A stretch of 64,000 nt of DNA, taken from the NCBI RefSeq assembly GCF_009729075.1, contig NZ_VTGY01000003.1:62001-126000 (forward strand). Direction: 5' to 3'. A model generated the notes under the pieces. The model saw nothing but the letters and a program-made list of their open reading frames with translations. It had not been told where the DNA came from and did no database searches. Position 1 is the first letter of the stretch, and each line of letters begins with the position of its first letter. The DNA comes from Mycolicibacterium sp. CBMA 226 (GTDB lineage Bacteria; Actinomycetota; Actinomycetes; Mycobacteriales; Mycobacteriaceae). This document shows positions 16,340 to 25,890 of this stretch, one piece after another. Made by a program: the position numbers and the translations under genes.

Positions 16340-18221
16340 CCATGCTCAGCCGCCAGGTGCCGCCACCGAGAAGCTCCAACTGCTGTCGGTGCTGCGTCAG
16401 CAGCTCGCGGTGGTGGCTGACACTGACCACGACAGCGTCAGGTAATTCGGCTCGGAGCTGTTCATACAGCCCGAAGGCCAGGCCCTCGTCGAGCGCCGAC
16501 GTGGCCTCATCGAGGAACACCGCGGCCGGGCGCGTCAACAGCACTCTCGCGAAAGCGATGCGCTGCTGCTCCCCCGGAGACAACACCTTCACCCAGTCCC
16601 GTTCCTCGTCGAGCCGATCACGCAAGTGCGCCAACGAGACCCGCGTGAGAGCGTCCCGCAGCGACTCATCGGTGATGTCCCCGGACTCGGCTGGATAAGA
16701 GACCGCGGTCCGTAGATCGCCCAGCGGCAAGTACGGCAGCTGTGACAGAAACATGGTCGCCCGGTCGTCCGCCGGTCGAGCCCACTCACCGGTGGCCGCA
16801 GGCCAGAGCCCGGCGAGACTGCGCAACAGTGTCGTCTTCCCGCTGCCCGACGGACCGGTGACGACCAGCGACTCACCCGGCTCCAGATACAGGTCGAGTG
16901 CATCGATCAAGGGGCGCCCCGTCGGCGTGCACACCGTGACCCCGGCGAGAGACACGGTGCCGCCGGCGCTCGGCCGCGTCGTCAGGACCGGCAGCTCGCG
17001 GGCCCGCTCATTGGCCTCGACCAACCCGTCCAATCGGATGATCGCGGCTTCGTAGCTCGCAAACTGGCTGACGGCGTTGCGAAAGAAAGACAGACCCGAC
17101 TCGATCTTGCCGAACGCGCCCGCGGACTGAGTTACATCACCGAGCTTGATGGTGCCGGCGAACAGTCTCGGCGCCTGCAAGACATAGGGCAGCGGCAGAA
17201 TCGTCTCGGTGACCGAGTAGTTCCAGCCGATCAACCCGAGAGTCCTGCGCACATAGTGCCGATAGTTCGAGATGACGGCGGAGAACCTGTTCTCCAACAG
17301 TCGCCGCTCCGCGCGTTCGCCACGATAGAACCCCACCGACTCGGCCGCGTCACGCAACCGCACCAACGCATAGCGGAAGGCCGCGTTCGTCTGTTCATTG
17401 CGAAAACTCAGCCGGATGAGCGGATGCCCGATCCGGAACGCGATGAGCGACGCGGACAACACATACGCGATGACGATCCAGAACAAGGCTTTCGGCAGGG
17501 CAACGCCAAAGATGTTGAGAGTGCCCGAAAGCCGCCACAAGATCAGCGCGAACGACGCCACCGAAACCACGGAGTTGATGGCCCCGAACAGCAGCATGCT
17601 CTGCGAATAGTAGGTCGGAACATTGGGCCCGGTGCCCACCCCGGTCGTGAAGACATCGATGTCCTGCTGGATCCGCTGGTCCGGGTTGTCGACCGCGGGT
17701 TCGACGAAGCGGCCGCGGTAGTAGGCACTACCGGTCAGCCAGTCACCCGTGACGCGGCGGGTCAGCCATATCCGCCACCGGACGATGAAGCACTGAGTCA
17801 CGTAGGTGTCGAAGACGATCCGCACGATGTGGATTGCCGCCAGTACGCAGAAGGTGACGATGGCCATCCAGAAGCCGTGGACGCCCGAGTTGCGTTCCGC
17901 CGCGTTGTGCGCACCCGCGCCGTGGAACGCGACTTGCAGCGCCGAAAACAGGTCGTTGTTGTAGTAACTGAGCAGCACGGCGAGACGCACTTCGAGGACC
18001 ACCGACAACAGCAGGACGGCGAGCATGCCCCACGCCGGCCAGCTGTCCCGGCCGGTGAAATAGGCACCTGTGACGCGCCAGAACCGCTGCGCCCACGTGA
18101 GGTAACGGATCAGCAGAAAACCAAGAGCAAGAACACATATCGCGCTCATCAACCAGGCGTGCACGATCCACCACGCCGATTCGGCAAGCTGGTTGCCCCA
18201 GTTGATCGATGGGGTGAACAT
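16329..18221 (-). CDS. bacA: BacA/Rv1819c-type ABC importer (cobalamin and hydrophilic solutes)
   Basis: This 630-residue fused membrane/ATPase protein has an SbmA/BacA-type membrane domain (residues about 20-390; [24 protein letters not shown]) and a C-terminal ATPase: Walker A GPSGSGKT (about 456-463), [13 protein letters not shown], and Walker [12 protein letters not shown] (about 570). Segment by segment it matches M. tuberculosis Rv1819c, which imports vitamin B12 and bleomycin-like or peptide solutes despite its exporter fold. The start ATG at 18221 gives the family length. It stands alone, convergent with the aldo-keto reductase operon. Downstream of the ThrE gene there are 116 bp without a convincing gene. 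Confidence 0.93.
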   Translation of the reverse strand: MFTPSINWGNQLAESAWWIVHAWLMSAICVLALGFLLIRYLTWAQRFWRVTGAYFTGRDSWPAWGMLAVLLLSVVLEVRLAVLLSYYNNDLFSALQVAFHGAGAHNAAERNSGVHGFWMAIVTFCVLAAIHIVRIVFDTYVTQCFIVRWRIWLTRRVTGDWLTGSAYYRGRFVEPAVDNPDQRIQQDIDVFTTGVGTGPNVPTYYSQSMLLFGAINSVVSVASFALILWRLSGTLNIFGVALPKALFWIVIAYVLSASLIAFRIGHPLIRLSFRNEQTNAAFRYALVRLRDAAESVGFYRGERAERRLLENRFSAVISNYRHYVRRTLGLIGWNYSVTETILPLPYVLQAPRLFAGTIKLGDVTQSAGAFGKIESGLSFFRNAVSQFASYEAAIIRLDGLVEANERARELPVLTTRPSAGGTVSLAGVTVCTPTGRPLIDALDLYLEPGESLVVTGPSGSGKTTLLRSLAGLWPAATGEWARPADDRATMFLSQLPYLPLGDLRTAVSYPAESGDITDESLRDALTRVSLAHLRDRLDEERDWVKVLSPGEQQRIAFARVLLTRPAAVFLDEATSALDEGLAFGLYEQLRAELPDAVVVSVSHHRELLTQHRQQLELLGGGTWRLSMVTR

Positions 18222-18337
18222 GGCCCTGGGAACCGGTGGTCAGTAGCCGAGCCGCGCGAACAGGGTCATTGTGCCCGCCAACGCCGTCCTGCGAGAAATG
18301 CCCATGACAGGGAAGCTAGGGCACCACCATGGGCCGG

Positions 18338-19603
18338 TCAAGTGCTGTGAGCGTTCCGCCGGTGCATGGAAATTCCCATCAAGTAAAGGTATTTCGGACC
18401 GCACAAACCGAGCGCCATGGCCGCCACTGTCAACACCACGATGTTGAAGTCCGCGGCAGTCGCAACGAGTAGTGGGACCGACGGCGCGCTGGTGAAATGG
18501 ACGAATCCGCTCAGCGCCCGGAACGCGAAGACACCCGGCACCAGCGCGACGACGGAAGCGAAGCCGATGGCCGCAAAAGGAATTCGCAGCCGTGTCGCGG
18601 CCGGCGACAAGATCGCCCCCACCAACAGACAGGATACGAATGCGGCCGCAGCCACACTGCCGCCACTGTTCACCACCCACCAGTGCAGTACGTGAGCGGC
18701 CATGCCGACCAGCACCGGCCACACCGCCATCCGCCACGGCACCGACCAGTAGACGGCATACGATGCGGCGGCCACGCCGGCGGCGGCAAGGTCCAGATAC
18801 CAGTTCGCCGAGTCCGAAGGTGCGGTGACCGCGATGGTCTGGCCGAAGGCGGCCAGACCGAGGAGTAGGCCGCCTGCGATGGCCGTGAGGAGCAGGGCCG
18901 AAAAACCGAGCCGGGCTGCGCCCAGTGTCATCCGTAGATTCAGCAGGTCCAATGTGCCGTTGAGAATGTGCGGTCCGGGCACCAAAACCATTGCCGGACA
19001 GAGGACGACGAGCCCGGCGACCGCTCCCATCCCGAGGTGGGCGGCGACTCCGCCGACGGCGCCCGCGAGCGCGGCCGCGACAAACGCCTGCACCAACGGC
19101 CCGACCCCGCGTGCCCCGAGCCAGCGTCGCGCGAGGCCACCCGCCGCTGCACTGCAAGCGATCAACAGGATCGCCAGTGCGCTGGACACACCGAAGATCA
19201 CGCTCAACGCGCACGCACCGGTGGCGCACGCCGCCGCGAAGACGACGGTCGCGGAAACCCGAAGGCCGCTAGCAGTCTGGATCGCCGCGTTGACCTCCGA
19301 CACCGTGAGTGGACCGTCCTGTCCCCGGTCGACCACGGTCATGAGCGAAGCCACTCGGCACATGTTCACCGCAACCGGTTTGACCGGCACAACGCGCACC
19401 ACGTCGCGGGAATCCGAGGCGGTCAGAAACAACGCCGACCACGTCGCATCGATTCGCGCGTCGACGCCGAGCCCACGATTGAGCCGCTGCACCGCGGTCG
19501 AGACCATCTCGGTTGACTGGCCGTTCTCGAACAGCAGTGCCGCCGAGGTCAATACGACGTCGTAGCGCTCAAGCCGGTCGGTCGCGGGATCGGATTCGGT
19601 CAC
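18338..19603 (-). CDS. ThrE-family threonine/serine exporter-like membrane protein
   Basis: This 421-residue protein has the ThrE layout. A soluble N-terminal domain (residues about 10-130: LLFENGQSTEMVSTAVQRL, and an SR-rich stretch) is followed by about 10 hydrophobic segments, including the LVPGPHILNGTLDL motif and a ThrE_2-like C-terminal half (ATRLRIPFAAIGFASVVALV). It probably exports small amino acids or related solutes. The start is a GTG at 19603. It is divergent from an ABC transporter gene with 117 bp between them. The mycobacterial relative is Rv3737. Confidence 0.87.
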   Translation of the reverse strand: MTESDPATDRLERYDVVLTSAALLFENGQSTEMVSTAVQRLNRGLGVDARIDATWSALFLTASDSRDVVRVVPVKPVAVNMCRVASLMTVVDRGQDGPLTVSEVNAAIQTASGLRVSATVVFAAACATGACALSVIFGVSSALAILLIACSAAAGGLARRWLGARGVGPLVQAFVAAALAGAVGGVAAHLGMGAVAGLVVLCPAMVLVPGPHILNGTLDLLNLRMTLGAARLGFSALLLTAIAGGLLLGLAAFGQTIAVTAPSDSANWYLDLAAAGVAAASYAVYWSVPWRMAVWPVLVGMAAHVLHWWVVNSGGSVAAAAFVSCLLVGAILSPAATRLRIPFAAIGFASVVALVPGVFAFRALSGFVHFTSAPSVPLLVATAADFNIVVLTVAAMALGLCGPKYLYLMGISMHRRNAHST

Positions 19604-19720
19604 CCGACGATTCTCACCCCGATACGGACGCCGACCTTAACGTTTGTCGAACATCGGTGAAGCCATGGCCCCACGCTGCTACCGTTCCGCCATCGCACCG
19701 GAAACAGGAGACGACCTGCC
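19604..19720. promoter_or_regulatory. Divergent promoter region between the ThrE gene and the ABC transporter gene
   Basis: This 117-bp gap must hold both promoters. GGAG at about 19707 precedes the GTG at 19721 by about 10 nt. No clear operator palindrome was seen. Confidence 0.35.
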
Positions 19721-21493
19721 GTGCCCCCTCTACTTCGCGAACTCTTACTGGCCCATCGCCGGCTGATCGCCGTCATTCTGGGGACCACACTGGTGTCGAT
19801 GCTCATGAGCCTGGCCCTGCCGTGGCCCCTGAAGGTCGTGTTGGACAACGTTGTGGCCGGCGATCCGCCACCCGCGTGGATCGCGTGGCTGGTGCCCATG
19901 ATGGGCGGTCACGAGAAGGCGCACATCGCCGCGGCGGCCGGGGTCGCCACGGTGGTGATCGCCTTGGTCAGCGGGGCCGCCTTCTACGTCGCCAGCTATA
20001 CGACCGAACGGCTCGGGCAGTGCATCGGCAACGACCTGCGCGTCCGGCTGTACCACCATCTTCAGGAACTCTCGCTGGCGTACTACGACACCAACCGTGT
20101 CGGCACCATCCTGAGCACCCTGACAACCGACGTTCAGACGATCCAGAGCTTCGCTTCGACCTCGACGCTCAACATCCTCACCGACACGCTGACCCTCGTC
20201 GCGATGGCCGTCGTCATGCTCATGTTGCGCTGGGATTTCGCGCTCATCGCGCTGGCCATCACCCCGGTGCTGGTGATCTTTCTGGTCCGTGTCAACAAGG
20301 CCATCAAAGTGGCGGTCTCCGAGGTGCGCACTCGGCAGTCCGACCTGCTCGCCACGTTGCAGGAAGGCCTGCAGTCCATCGAGGTGGTGCAGGCCTACTC
20401 CCGCGAGGACTACACCGACCAGAAGGTCCAGACCGTCAGCCAGGAGACCGTCACCGCGTGGCTCAAAACCCGTAAGGTGTCGGCGTTGCTCTCGCCCGTG
20501 GTCGGCGTGATCATCGCGGCGTGCACCGGACTGGTGCTGTGGCGCGGCGCGCTGCTCGTGTTGCACGGCGGGATGACGGCCGGCGCGCTCACCGTCTTTC
20601 TCGCCTACCTCGCACGCTTCTTCCAACCGGTGCGGACGCTGTCGCAGATGACCAACACCCTCGCCCAGGTGTCGGTGGGGTTCCAGCGCGTCACCGCCGT
20701 CTGCGACGCAGACGTGACCATCCCGGAACGGCCCTCGCCCATCGACCCACCACCCTTCAAGGGCGCGATCACGTTTGAGCACGTCGCTTTCAGCTACGAC
20801 GCGAATACTCCGGTGCTGCAGGATATTTCCTTCTCGGTGGAAGCCGGGCAGATGGTCGGCATCGTCGGCCCGACCGGCGGCGGGAAGTCCACCCTGGTAA
20901 GTCTCATTCCCCGCTTCCGCAATCTTTCCGCCGGCCGGATCACCATCGACGGTGTCGACATCTGCGACTACACCTTGCACGGGCTGCGCACGCAGATCGC
21001 CTTCGTCCTGCAGAACACGGTGCTGCTGCGGGGCAGCATCCGCGACAACATCGCGTTCGGCTGCCCCGATGCCACCGAAGAGGAGATCATCCAGGCCGCG
21101 AAACTTGCGAACGCCGACGAATTCATCGACCGCATGCCTGCCCGCTACTGCACACTGGTCGGCGACCGGGGTTCGACGCTCTCCGGTGGCCAGCGCCAGC
21201 GCATCGGGATAGCCCGCGCACTGGTTCGCAACAATCCGATCCTCATTCTCGACGAGCCGACCGCGGCGTTGGACGCGGAGTCCGAGCATCTGGTGGTCGA
21301 GGCCCTGGAACGACTCATGGCCGGCCGCACCGTCATCACCATCGCCCACCGCCTCAGCACGTTGCGCGACGCGGACAAGATCATCGTCATCAAGGACGGT
21401 GTCGTGGCCGAGGACGGACCGCAGGATGAGCTCTTGCGACGCAACGGCGTCTATGCCGAACTGCACCGCTTGCAGTTCGAACAACCCGCCTGA
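19721..21493 (+). CDS. MsbA-type ABC half-transporter (membrane domain plus ATPase)
   Basis: This 590-residue protein has a six-helix exporter domain (residues about 15-310; the coupling segment ELSLAYYDTNRVG is clear) and a C-terminal ATPase. The ATPase has Walker A GPTGGGKST (about 384-392), LSGGQRQRIGIARAL (about 487-501), Walker B LILDEPTAALD and the switch His in ITIAHRLSTLRDAD. It should act as a homodimer exporting a lipid or drug-like compound. The GTG start has GGAG upstream. No partner half-transporter is adjacent. The Gly-Gly-Gly in Walker A is a mild variant. The substrate cannot be inferred. Confidence 0.9.
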   Translation: MPPLLRELLLAHRRLIAVILGTTLVSMLMSLALPWPLKVVLDNVVAGDPPPAWIAWLVPMMGGHEKAHIAAAAGVATVVIALVSGAAFYVASYTTERLGQCIGNDLRVRLYHHLQELSLAYYDTNRVGTILSTLTTDVQTIQSFASTSTLNILTDTLTLVAMAVVMLMLRWDFALIALAITPVLVIFLVRVNKAIKVAVSEVRTRQSDLLATLQEGLQSIEVVQAYSREDYTDQKVQTVSQETVTAWLKTRKVSALLSPVVGVIIAACTGLVLWRGALLVLHGGMTAGALTVFLAYLARFFQPVRTLSQMTNTLAQVSVGFQRVTAVCDADVTIPERPSPIDPPPFKGAITFEHVAFSYDANTPVLQDISFSVEAGQMVGIVGPTGGGKSTLVSLIPRFRNLSAGRITIDGVDICDYTLHGLRTQIAFVLQNTVLLRGSIRDNIAFGCPDATEEEIIQAAKLANADEFIDRMPARYCTLVGDRGSTLSGGQRQRIGIARALVRNNPILILDEPTAALDAESEHLVVEALERLMAGRTVITIAHRLSTLRDADKIIVIKDGVVAEDGPQDELLRRNGVYAELHRLQFEQPA

Positions 21494-21661
21494 CAGTTCG
21501 CGGCAATCCGAATTTCAGGTGAACGGCGGGTGGCAAACGCGTGCGCCTGATCGGTGTTCTCGGCAAACCCGCCATGCGACGGCCGCCGTTGTTAGCATCG
21601 GCACTATCCACCGGTCTGGTTGGAAATCTCGTCGACGATCACGTACTTAAGGAGCTTCGCG

Positions 21662-22411
21662 ATGCTGGTTATGCGGGACCACGATGTTGAGGATTACGAG
21701 GCGTTGCGCGACATGGACGCCACCGATGTCGGCGAGTTGCGCGCCGACGACCGTGCCTGCCTGGAGGAGCTGGGCCGGTACCTGGTGACCACCGATGCCT
21801 GGCAGCGGTTCGGAATCTGGTTGCTACACAAGCACTTCCTTCCCGAACCGGGCGAGGTGTTCGTCGAGCAGACCGTGCGGTCACCGCGCGGGACCAAGAC
21901 CTCGCCGATCAGTCGCTCGGCGTTCGGACAGCTGAGTGCGACGGCCATCCGCTTCGACGATCTGGCCGACGGCGTCGGTGTGGTCGGCATGGAGTTCGCC
22001 GAGCCGGACGACTTCGGTGACACCGAACCCCTCACCGACGACGACGCCATCGTGCTGGCCGGCATCGCCGAGCGCCTGCAGGCCCACGACAAGACCGCGC
22101 GCTTCGGCGTGCGGTTGATCCGGAACCCGCTGGGCCTGACGGACGACGAAATGCTGCACGAGACCACCGACTCCGGTGACCGGACCATGAACTGCACCGT
22201 CGGCGAGCGCGCCGAGGTGCTGGTCCAGCAGAACGTCACCCAGACCGCGTGGAAGTGGCGCGTGGTCCACGGCGGCCCCGAGACCATCGTCATGCAGGAC
22301 TGCACCGCCGGCTGCGTCCGAGTCGGCGAGGGCCACGACATCTCGCACACCGCGTCGGGGACCGACGACTTCGACAACCCCACCACCGGTGGGCCCGACA
22401 CCGCGATCTGA
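21662..22411 (+). CDS. Conserved-looking hypothetical protein, acidic
   Basis: I do not recognise this 249-residue protein. The ATG at 21662 has AAGGAG at 21649-21654, so it is preferred to an in-frame ATG at 21620. The product is acidic, has no signal peptide or membrane segment, and contains a repeated pattern of GE-VFVEQTV and ERAEVLVQQNVTQT that may mark two related beta-rich halves. A CTAGC motif (DCTAGCVRVG) near the C-terminus holds two Cys four residues apart. The tail ends in TGGPDTAI, probably disordered. It is followed by a strong hairpin at 22418-22460. It may be transcribed with the upstream ABC transporter gene across a 168-bp gap. Confidence 0.65.
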   Translation: MLVMRDHDVEDYEALRDMDATDVGELRADDRACLEELGRYLVTTDAWQRFGIWLLHKHFLPEPGEVFVEQTVRSPRGTKTSPISRSAFGQLSATAIRFDDLADGVGVVGMEFAEPDDFGDTEPLTDDDAIVLAGIAERLQAHDKTARFGVRLIRNPLGLTDDEMLHETTDSGDRTMNCTVGERAEVLVQQNVTQTAWKWRVVHGGPETIVMQDCTAGCVRVGEGHDISHTASGTDDFDNPTTGGPDTAI

Positions 22412-22417
22412 CGCCGA

Positions 22418-22460
22418 CAATGCGTCCCTCACCCGGGTTTGCCGGGTGAGGGACGCATTG
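22418..22460. terminator. Perfect 19-bp stem-loop between convergent genes
   Basis: The arms CAATGCGTCCCTCACCCGG (22418-22436) and its exact complement (22442-22460) enclose a 5-nt loop GTTTG. No T-run follows on either strand, as is usual for mycobacterial hairpins. It sits 7 bp after the stop of the upstream gene and 3 bp before the stop of the convergent flavoprotein gene. It can therefore end both transcripts. Confidence 0.85.
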
Positions 22461-22462
22461 CC

Positions 22463-25150
22463 TCAGGAGGTCGCCAGCGCGTGCCGCGCGTAGGCCCGGA
22501 CGTCGGCGTCGCCATCTTCCAGCGCGATACCGAGTGCCGCCCGCGCGGCCTCCTCGGAATCTGCCCACCGGGTCAGACTGAGGACGGCGGCCTTGCGCAC
22601 ATCCAGGTGCGGGTCGTGCAGCGCCTGCGACAGCGGTTCGACCGCGACGTCCGGCGCCGCGCCGGACAGTGCCCGTACGGCGCCCTGGCGAATCTGCCAC
22701 GCTGATTCCCGAAGCGCGCGTTGCACTTCCGGCACATCCTGCTCGGCGCAGCCGACGGCGGCCAATGCGGCGAGCGCTGCCGCACGCACCAGCGGGTCAC
22801 GGTCAGCCAGCAGCCGGCGCACGGTGTCGGCGCCGGACCCGAGCGTGGCCAGCCCGTTGCTCGCGGCGATCCGCACCTCGCGGTTGTCGTCGTCCGCGGC
22901 CGCGGCCACGCCGTCGACGTCATCGACCGAGACGAGGGCCCGCACAGCCTCGATACGCACGCGGTGATCGGAATCCGTCACTGCCGCGCGGTAATCCGGC
23001 GCCGCACCGGCCCGGCGCGAACTCAGCACGTACAACGTCACCGCCCGCACGAGGGGATCACCGGACGTCAGGTACGGGGCGACCACCGCCGGATCGGGCA
23101 GCACCTCGACCAACTCCCGCAGGGCATCGGCGGCCGTGGCCCGCACTGCACCGTCATCGTCCCCGAGGGCCGCGACCAGCTCGGGCTGATAGCCGTCCGG
23201 CAGGTTCTCCACCAGCACCGCGACCGCGGCGCGCCGCACACCCGCGTCGGCGTCCTGCAGGTACTCGGCCAGATCGGCGAGCGCCGGCTCCTCCAGGGCC
23301 ACCACGTGAGCGATACGCGGTGACGGCGGCGTGGTCGGCTCGGTTGCGCGCAGGCGCGAACCCGCGGTCGCGGGCGCCTTGCCGCCGACCAGGTCCGGCT
23401 GGTGCACGTGCTGCACGGCATGGTCCGACGGCAGGTGGTCCAGGTCGGGCACCGGCACGAAATACGGTGCCACAGGCCGCTTCAGGAACTCCATCTCACC
23501 GTCGTCGCCCTTGCGCAGGTTCAGGTGATAACGCCAATGTTCGTCGTCACGCTCAGGGATGTCGGCGCGATCGTGGTAGAGCCCCCACCGTGATTCGGTG
23601 CGCGTCAGCGACGAGCGGGCCGCCATCTCGGCGCAGTCCCGGATGAACGACACCTCGACGGTGCGCATCAGCTCGTGCGGGGTGCGGGCACCCATCTGCT
23701 CGATCTCCTCGGCCATCCGCTCGAACGTGCGGACCGCGATGGACAGCTTCGTCGCCGTCTTGGGCGGCGCCACATAGTCGTTCACGAAGCGGCGCAGCTT
23801 GTACTCGACCTGCGGCTGCGGCGGCCCGTCCGGATGCCGCAACGGACGGTAGATCAGTTCGTGGGCTTCGGCCAGCTGATCCTGCGGAAGGGACACGGGC
23901 GCTTCGACATCGGCGAGGGTGGACGCGGCATGCTCGCCGGCCAGATCGCCGTAGACGAACGCGCCGATCATGTAGTTGTGCGGGACGCACGCCATGTCAC
24001 CGGCGGCGTACAGGCCCGGCACCGTGGTGCGGGCGTGCTCGTCGACCCACACACCGGACGCCGAATGCCCGCTGCACAAACCGATTTCGGAGATGTGCAT
24101 CTCGATGTCGTGAGTGCGGTAGTCATGTCCGCGGTTGGCGTGGAAGGTGCCGCGCGTCGGCCGCTCGGTGGTGTGCAGGATGTTCTCCATCGCGGTGATG
24201 GTCTCGTCCGGCAGGTGCGTGACCTTGAGATAGATGGGGCCGCGGGCGGATTCGATCTCGCTCTTGACCTCGGCCATCATCTGGCCGGACCAGTAATCGG
24301 AGTCGACGAACCGCTCCCCCAGCGCGTTCACCTGGTATCCGCCGAAAGGATTGGCGACGTAGGCACACGCAGGCCCGTTGTAGTCCTTGATCAGCGGGTT
24401 CACCTGGAAACACTCGATGCCGGACAGTTCCGCGCCGGCGTGGTACGCCATGGAGTAGCCGTCGCCGGCGTTGCAGGGGTTCTCGTAGGTGCCGTACAGG
24501 TACCCTGAGGCAGGCAGACCGAGGCGGCCGCTGGCGCCGGTCGCGAGGATGACGGCCTTGGCCCCCACTGTGACGAATTCGCCTGTGCGCGTGTTGAATG
24601 CGGCCGCGCCGACGGCACGCCCGTTCTCGGTCAGCACCCGCACCGGCATCAGCCGGTTCTCGATGCGCAGCTTCTCCCGGATGGACTTCTGCCGCATCAC
24701 GCGGTACAGCGCCTTCTTGACGTCCTTGCCCTCGGGCATCGGCAGCACATAGGAGCCGGAGCGGTGCACACGGCGCACCGCGTACTCGCCGTGCTCGTCC
24801 TTCTCGAACTTGACGCCGTACCGTTCCAGCCGCTGCACCATGGCGAAGCCGCGCGTCGCGGTCTGATAGATGGTGCGCTGGTTGACGATTCCGTCGTTGG
24901 CGCGGGTGATCTCGGCGACGTAGTCCTCCGGGGTGGCCTTGCCGGGGACGACGGCGTTGTTGACGCCGTCCATGCCCATGGCCAGCGCGCCGGAATGCCG
25001 CACGTGCGCCTTCTCCAGCAGCAGCACCTGGGCGCCGTTCTCGGCGGCGGTCAGGGCCGCCATGGTGCCGGCGGTACCGCCGCCGATCACCAGGACGTCA
25101 CAGTCCAGGCGGACAGGATTCGCGAGGTCTGGAATGTCCAGAGTGCTCAT
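22463..25150 (-). CDS. AprA/fumarate-reductase-like FAD flavoprotein with C-terminal HEAT repeats
   Basis: This is an 895-residue protein. Residues about 1-570 are a succinate dehydrogenase/fumarate reductase/APS reductase alpha-type flavoprotein: VLVIGGGTAGTMAAL (FAD, about 20-34), the LATGASGRLG segment, CNAGDGYSMAYHAGAE, and VPGLYAAGDMACVPHN. Residues about 610-890 are HEAT-like repeats in units of about 30 residues (DADAGVRRAAVAVL, DPHLDVRKAAVLSL, DGDADVRAYARHAL). The CNAGDGYSMAY type and the adjacent two-cluster ferredoxin recall AprBA rather than respiratory enzymes. The ATG overlaps the ATPase stop (ATGA). It ends the GntR-ferredoxin-ABC operon. The substrate is unknown; sulfur-compound oxidation or reduction is inferred from the transporter type. 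Confidence 0.85.
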   Translation of the reverse strand: MSTLDIPDLANPVRLDCDVLVIGGGTAGTMAALTAAENGAQVLLLEKAHVRHSGALAMGMDGVNNAVVPGKATPEDYVAEITRANDGIVNQRTIYQTATRGFAMVQRLERYGVKFEKDEHGEYAVRRVHRSGSYVLPMPEGKDVKKALYRVMRQKSIREKLRIENRLMPVRVLTENGRAVGAAAFNTRTGEFVTVGAKAVILATGASGRLGLPASGYLYGTYENPCNAGDGYSMAYHAGAELSGIECFQVNPLIKDYNGPACAYVANPFGGYQVNALGERFVDSDYWSGQMMAEVKSEIESARGPIYLKVTHLPDETITAMENILHTTERPTRGTFHANRGHDYRTHDIEMHISEIGLCSGHSASGVWVDEHARTTVPGLYAAGDMACVPHNYMIGAFVYGDLAGEHAASTLADVEAPVSLPQDQLAEAHELIYRPLRHPDGPPQPQVEYKLRRFVNDYVAPPKTATKLSIAVRTFERMAEEIEQMGARTPHELMRTVEVSFIRDCAEMAARSSLTRTESRWGLYHDRADIPERDDEHWRYHLNLRKGDDGEMEFLKRPVAPYFVPVPDLDHLPSDHAVQHVHQPDLVGGKAPATAGSRLRATEPTTPPSPRIAHVVALEEPALADLAEYLQDADAGVRRAAVAVLVENLPDGYQPELVAALGDDDGAVRATAADALRELVEVLPDPAVVAPYLTSGDPLVRAVTLYVLSSRRAGAAPDYRAAVTDSDHRVRIEAVRALVSVDDVDGVAAAADDDNREVRIAASNGLATLGSGADTVRRLLADRDPLVRAAALAALAAVGCAEQDVPEVQRALRESAWQIRQGAVRALSGAAPDVAVEPLSQALHDPHLDVRKAAVLSLTRWADSEEAARAALGIALEDGDADVRAYARHALATS

Positions 25151-25890
25151 TGGTGTAGTGCTCCAAGTATTTCGGCCCGCAGCTCGGTGCGGGAAACGTC
25201 AGGGTCACGAGGGCAGGCAATGTCCAGCAGCGCGCGCAGCGGCTCACCGGCACGGCCGAGAACCACGACCCGGTCGCCCAGGGCGAGCGCCTCGTCGACG
25301 TCGTGCGTGACGAACACGATGGTGGTCGGGTGGGCCTGCCAGGTGTCGATCAACAAGTGCTGCATGGCGGTTCGGGTCTTTGCGTCCAGCGCGCCGAACG
25401 GCTCGTCCATCAGGACGGCGCGCGGCGCCCCGGCCAGTCCGCGCGCCAGCTGGACGCGCTGGCGCATGCCGCCGGACAGACTCTTCGGCAGGAAGTCGGC
25501 GAACCCGGTGAGCCCGACCTCGTCGATCCAGCGTTCGGCGCGTTCGCGGCGTCCGGCACGCGGTCCGCCGCGCAACTGCAGCGCCAGCTCGATGTTGGAT
25601 CGGACTGTGCGCCAGGGTAACAACGCACTGTCCTGGAACACCATGCCGCGATCACGCGACGTGGTGGTCACCAGCTCGCCGTCCGCCAGGATTCGGCCGG
25701 CGTCGGGCTTCAGCAGCCCGGCCAATGCCCGCAGCACCGTCGACTTGCCACACCCCGACGGACCGGTCAGCACCAGGATTTCTCCCGGCTGCACCGTCAG
25801 GCTCAGTCCGTCCACGACGGGCTCTCCGGTGTAGGACAACCGGATTCGGTCCAGTTCCAGGCGGAGACCAGTCGTCGTCAGGGTCGTCAT
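25147..25890 (-). CDS. ABC importer ATPase, nitrate/sulfonate/taurine (SsuB/TauB) family
   Basis: This 247-residue ATPase has Walker A GPSGCGKST (about 43-51), the Q-loop MVFQDSALLPW with the family-typical LLPW, the signature LSGGMRQRVQLAR, Walker B VLMDEPFGALD and the switch His in FVTHDVDEA. This pattern is characteristic of the SsuB/TauB/NrtD class of uptake ATPases for oxyanions and organosulfonates. It overlaps the permease stop by 4 nt and the flavoprotein start by 4 nt, so expression is tightly coupled. It should energise uptake of the ligand bound by the lipoprotein encoded upstream. Confidence 0.92.
   Translation of the reverse strand: MTTLTTTGLRLELDRIRLSYTGEPVVDGLSLTVQPGEILVLTGPSGCGKSTVLRALAGLLKPDAGRILADGELVTTTSRDRGMVFQDSALLPWRTVRSNIELALQLRGGPRAGRRERAERWIDEVGLTGFADFLPKSLSGGMRQRVQLARGLAGAPRAVLMDEPFGALDAKTRTAMQHLLIDTWQAHPTTIVFVTHDVDEALALGDRVVVLGRAGEPLRALLDIACPRDPDVSRTELRAEILGALHQ

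Noticed and set aside
18240..18305. A 21-codon frame with a twin-arginine-like SRRTALAG between ThrE and bacA genes
   Set aside because: No ribosome site, no further sequence after the signal-like part and a stop at once. Could be a remnant, but cannot be supported.
19745..21484. A 579-codon open frame on the minus strand opposite the ABC half-transporter
   Set aside because: His/Asp/Gly-rich composition typical of antisense to GC-rich genes; the plus frame has all ATPase motifs.
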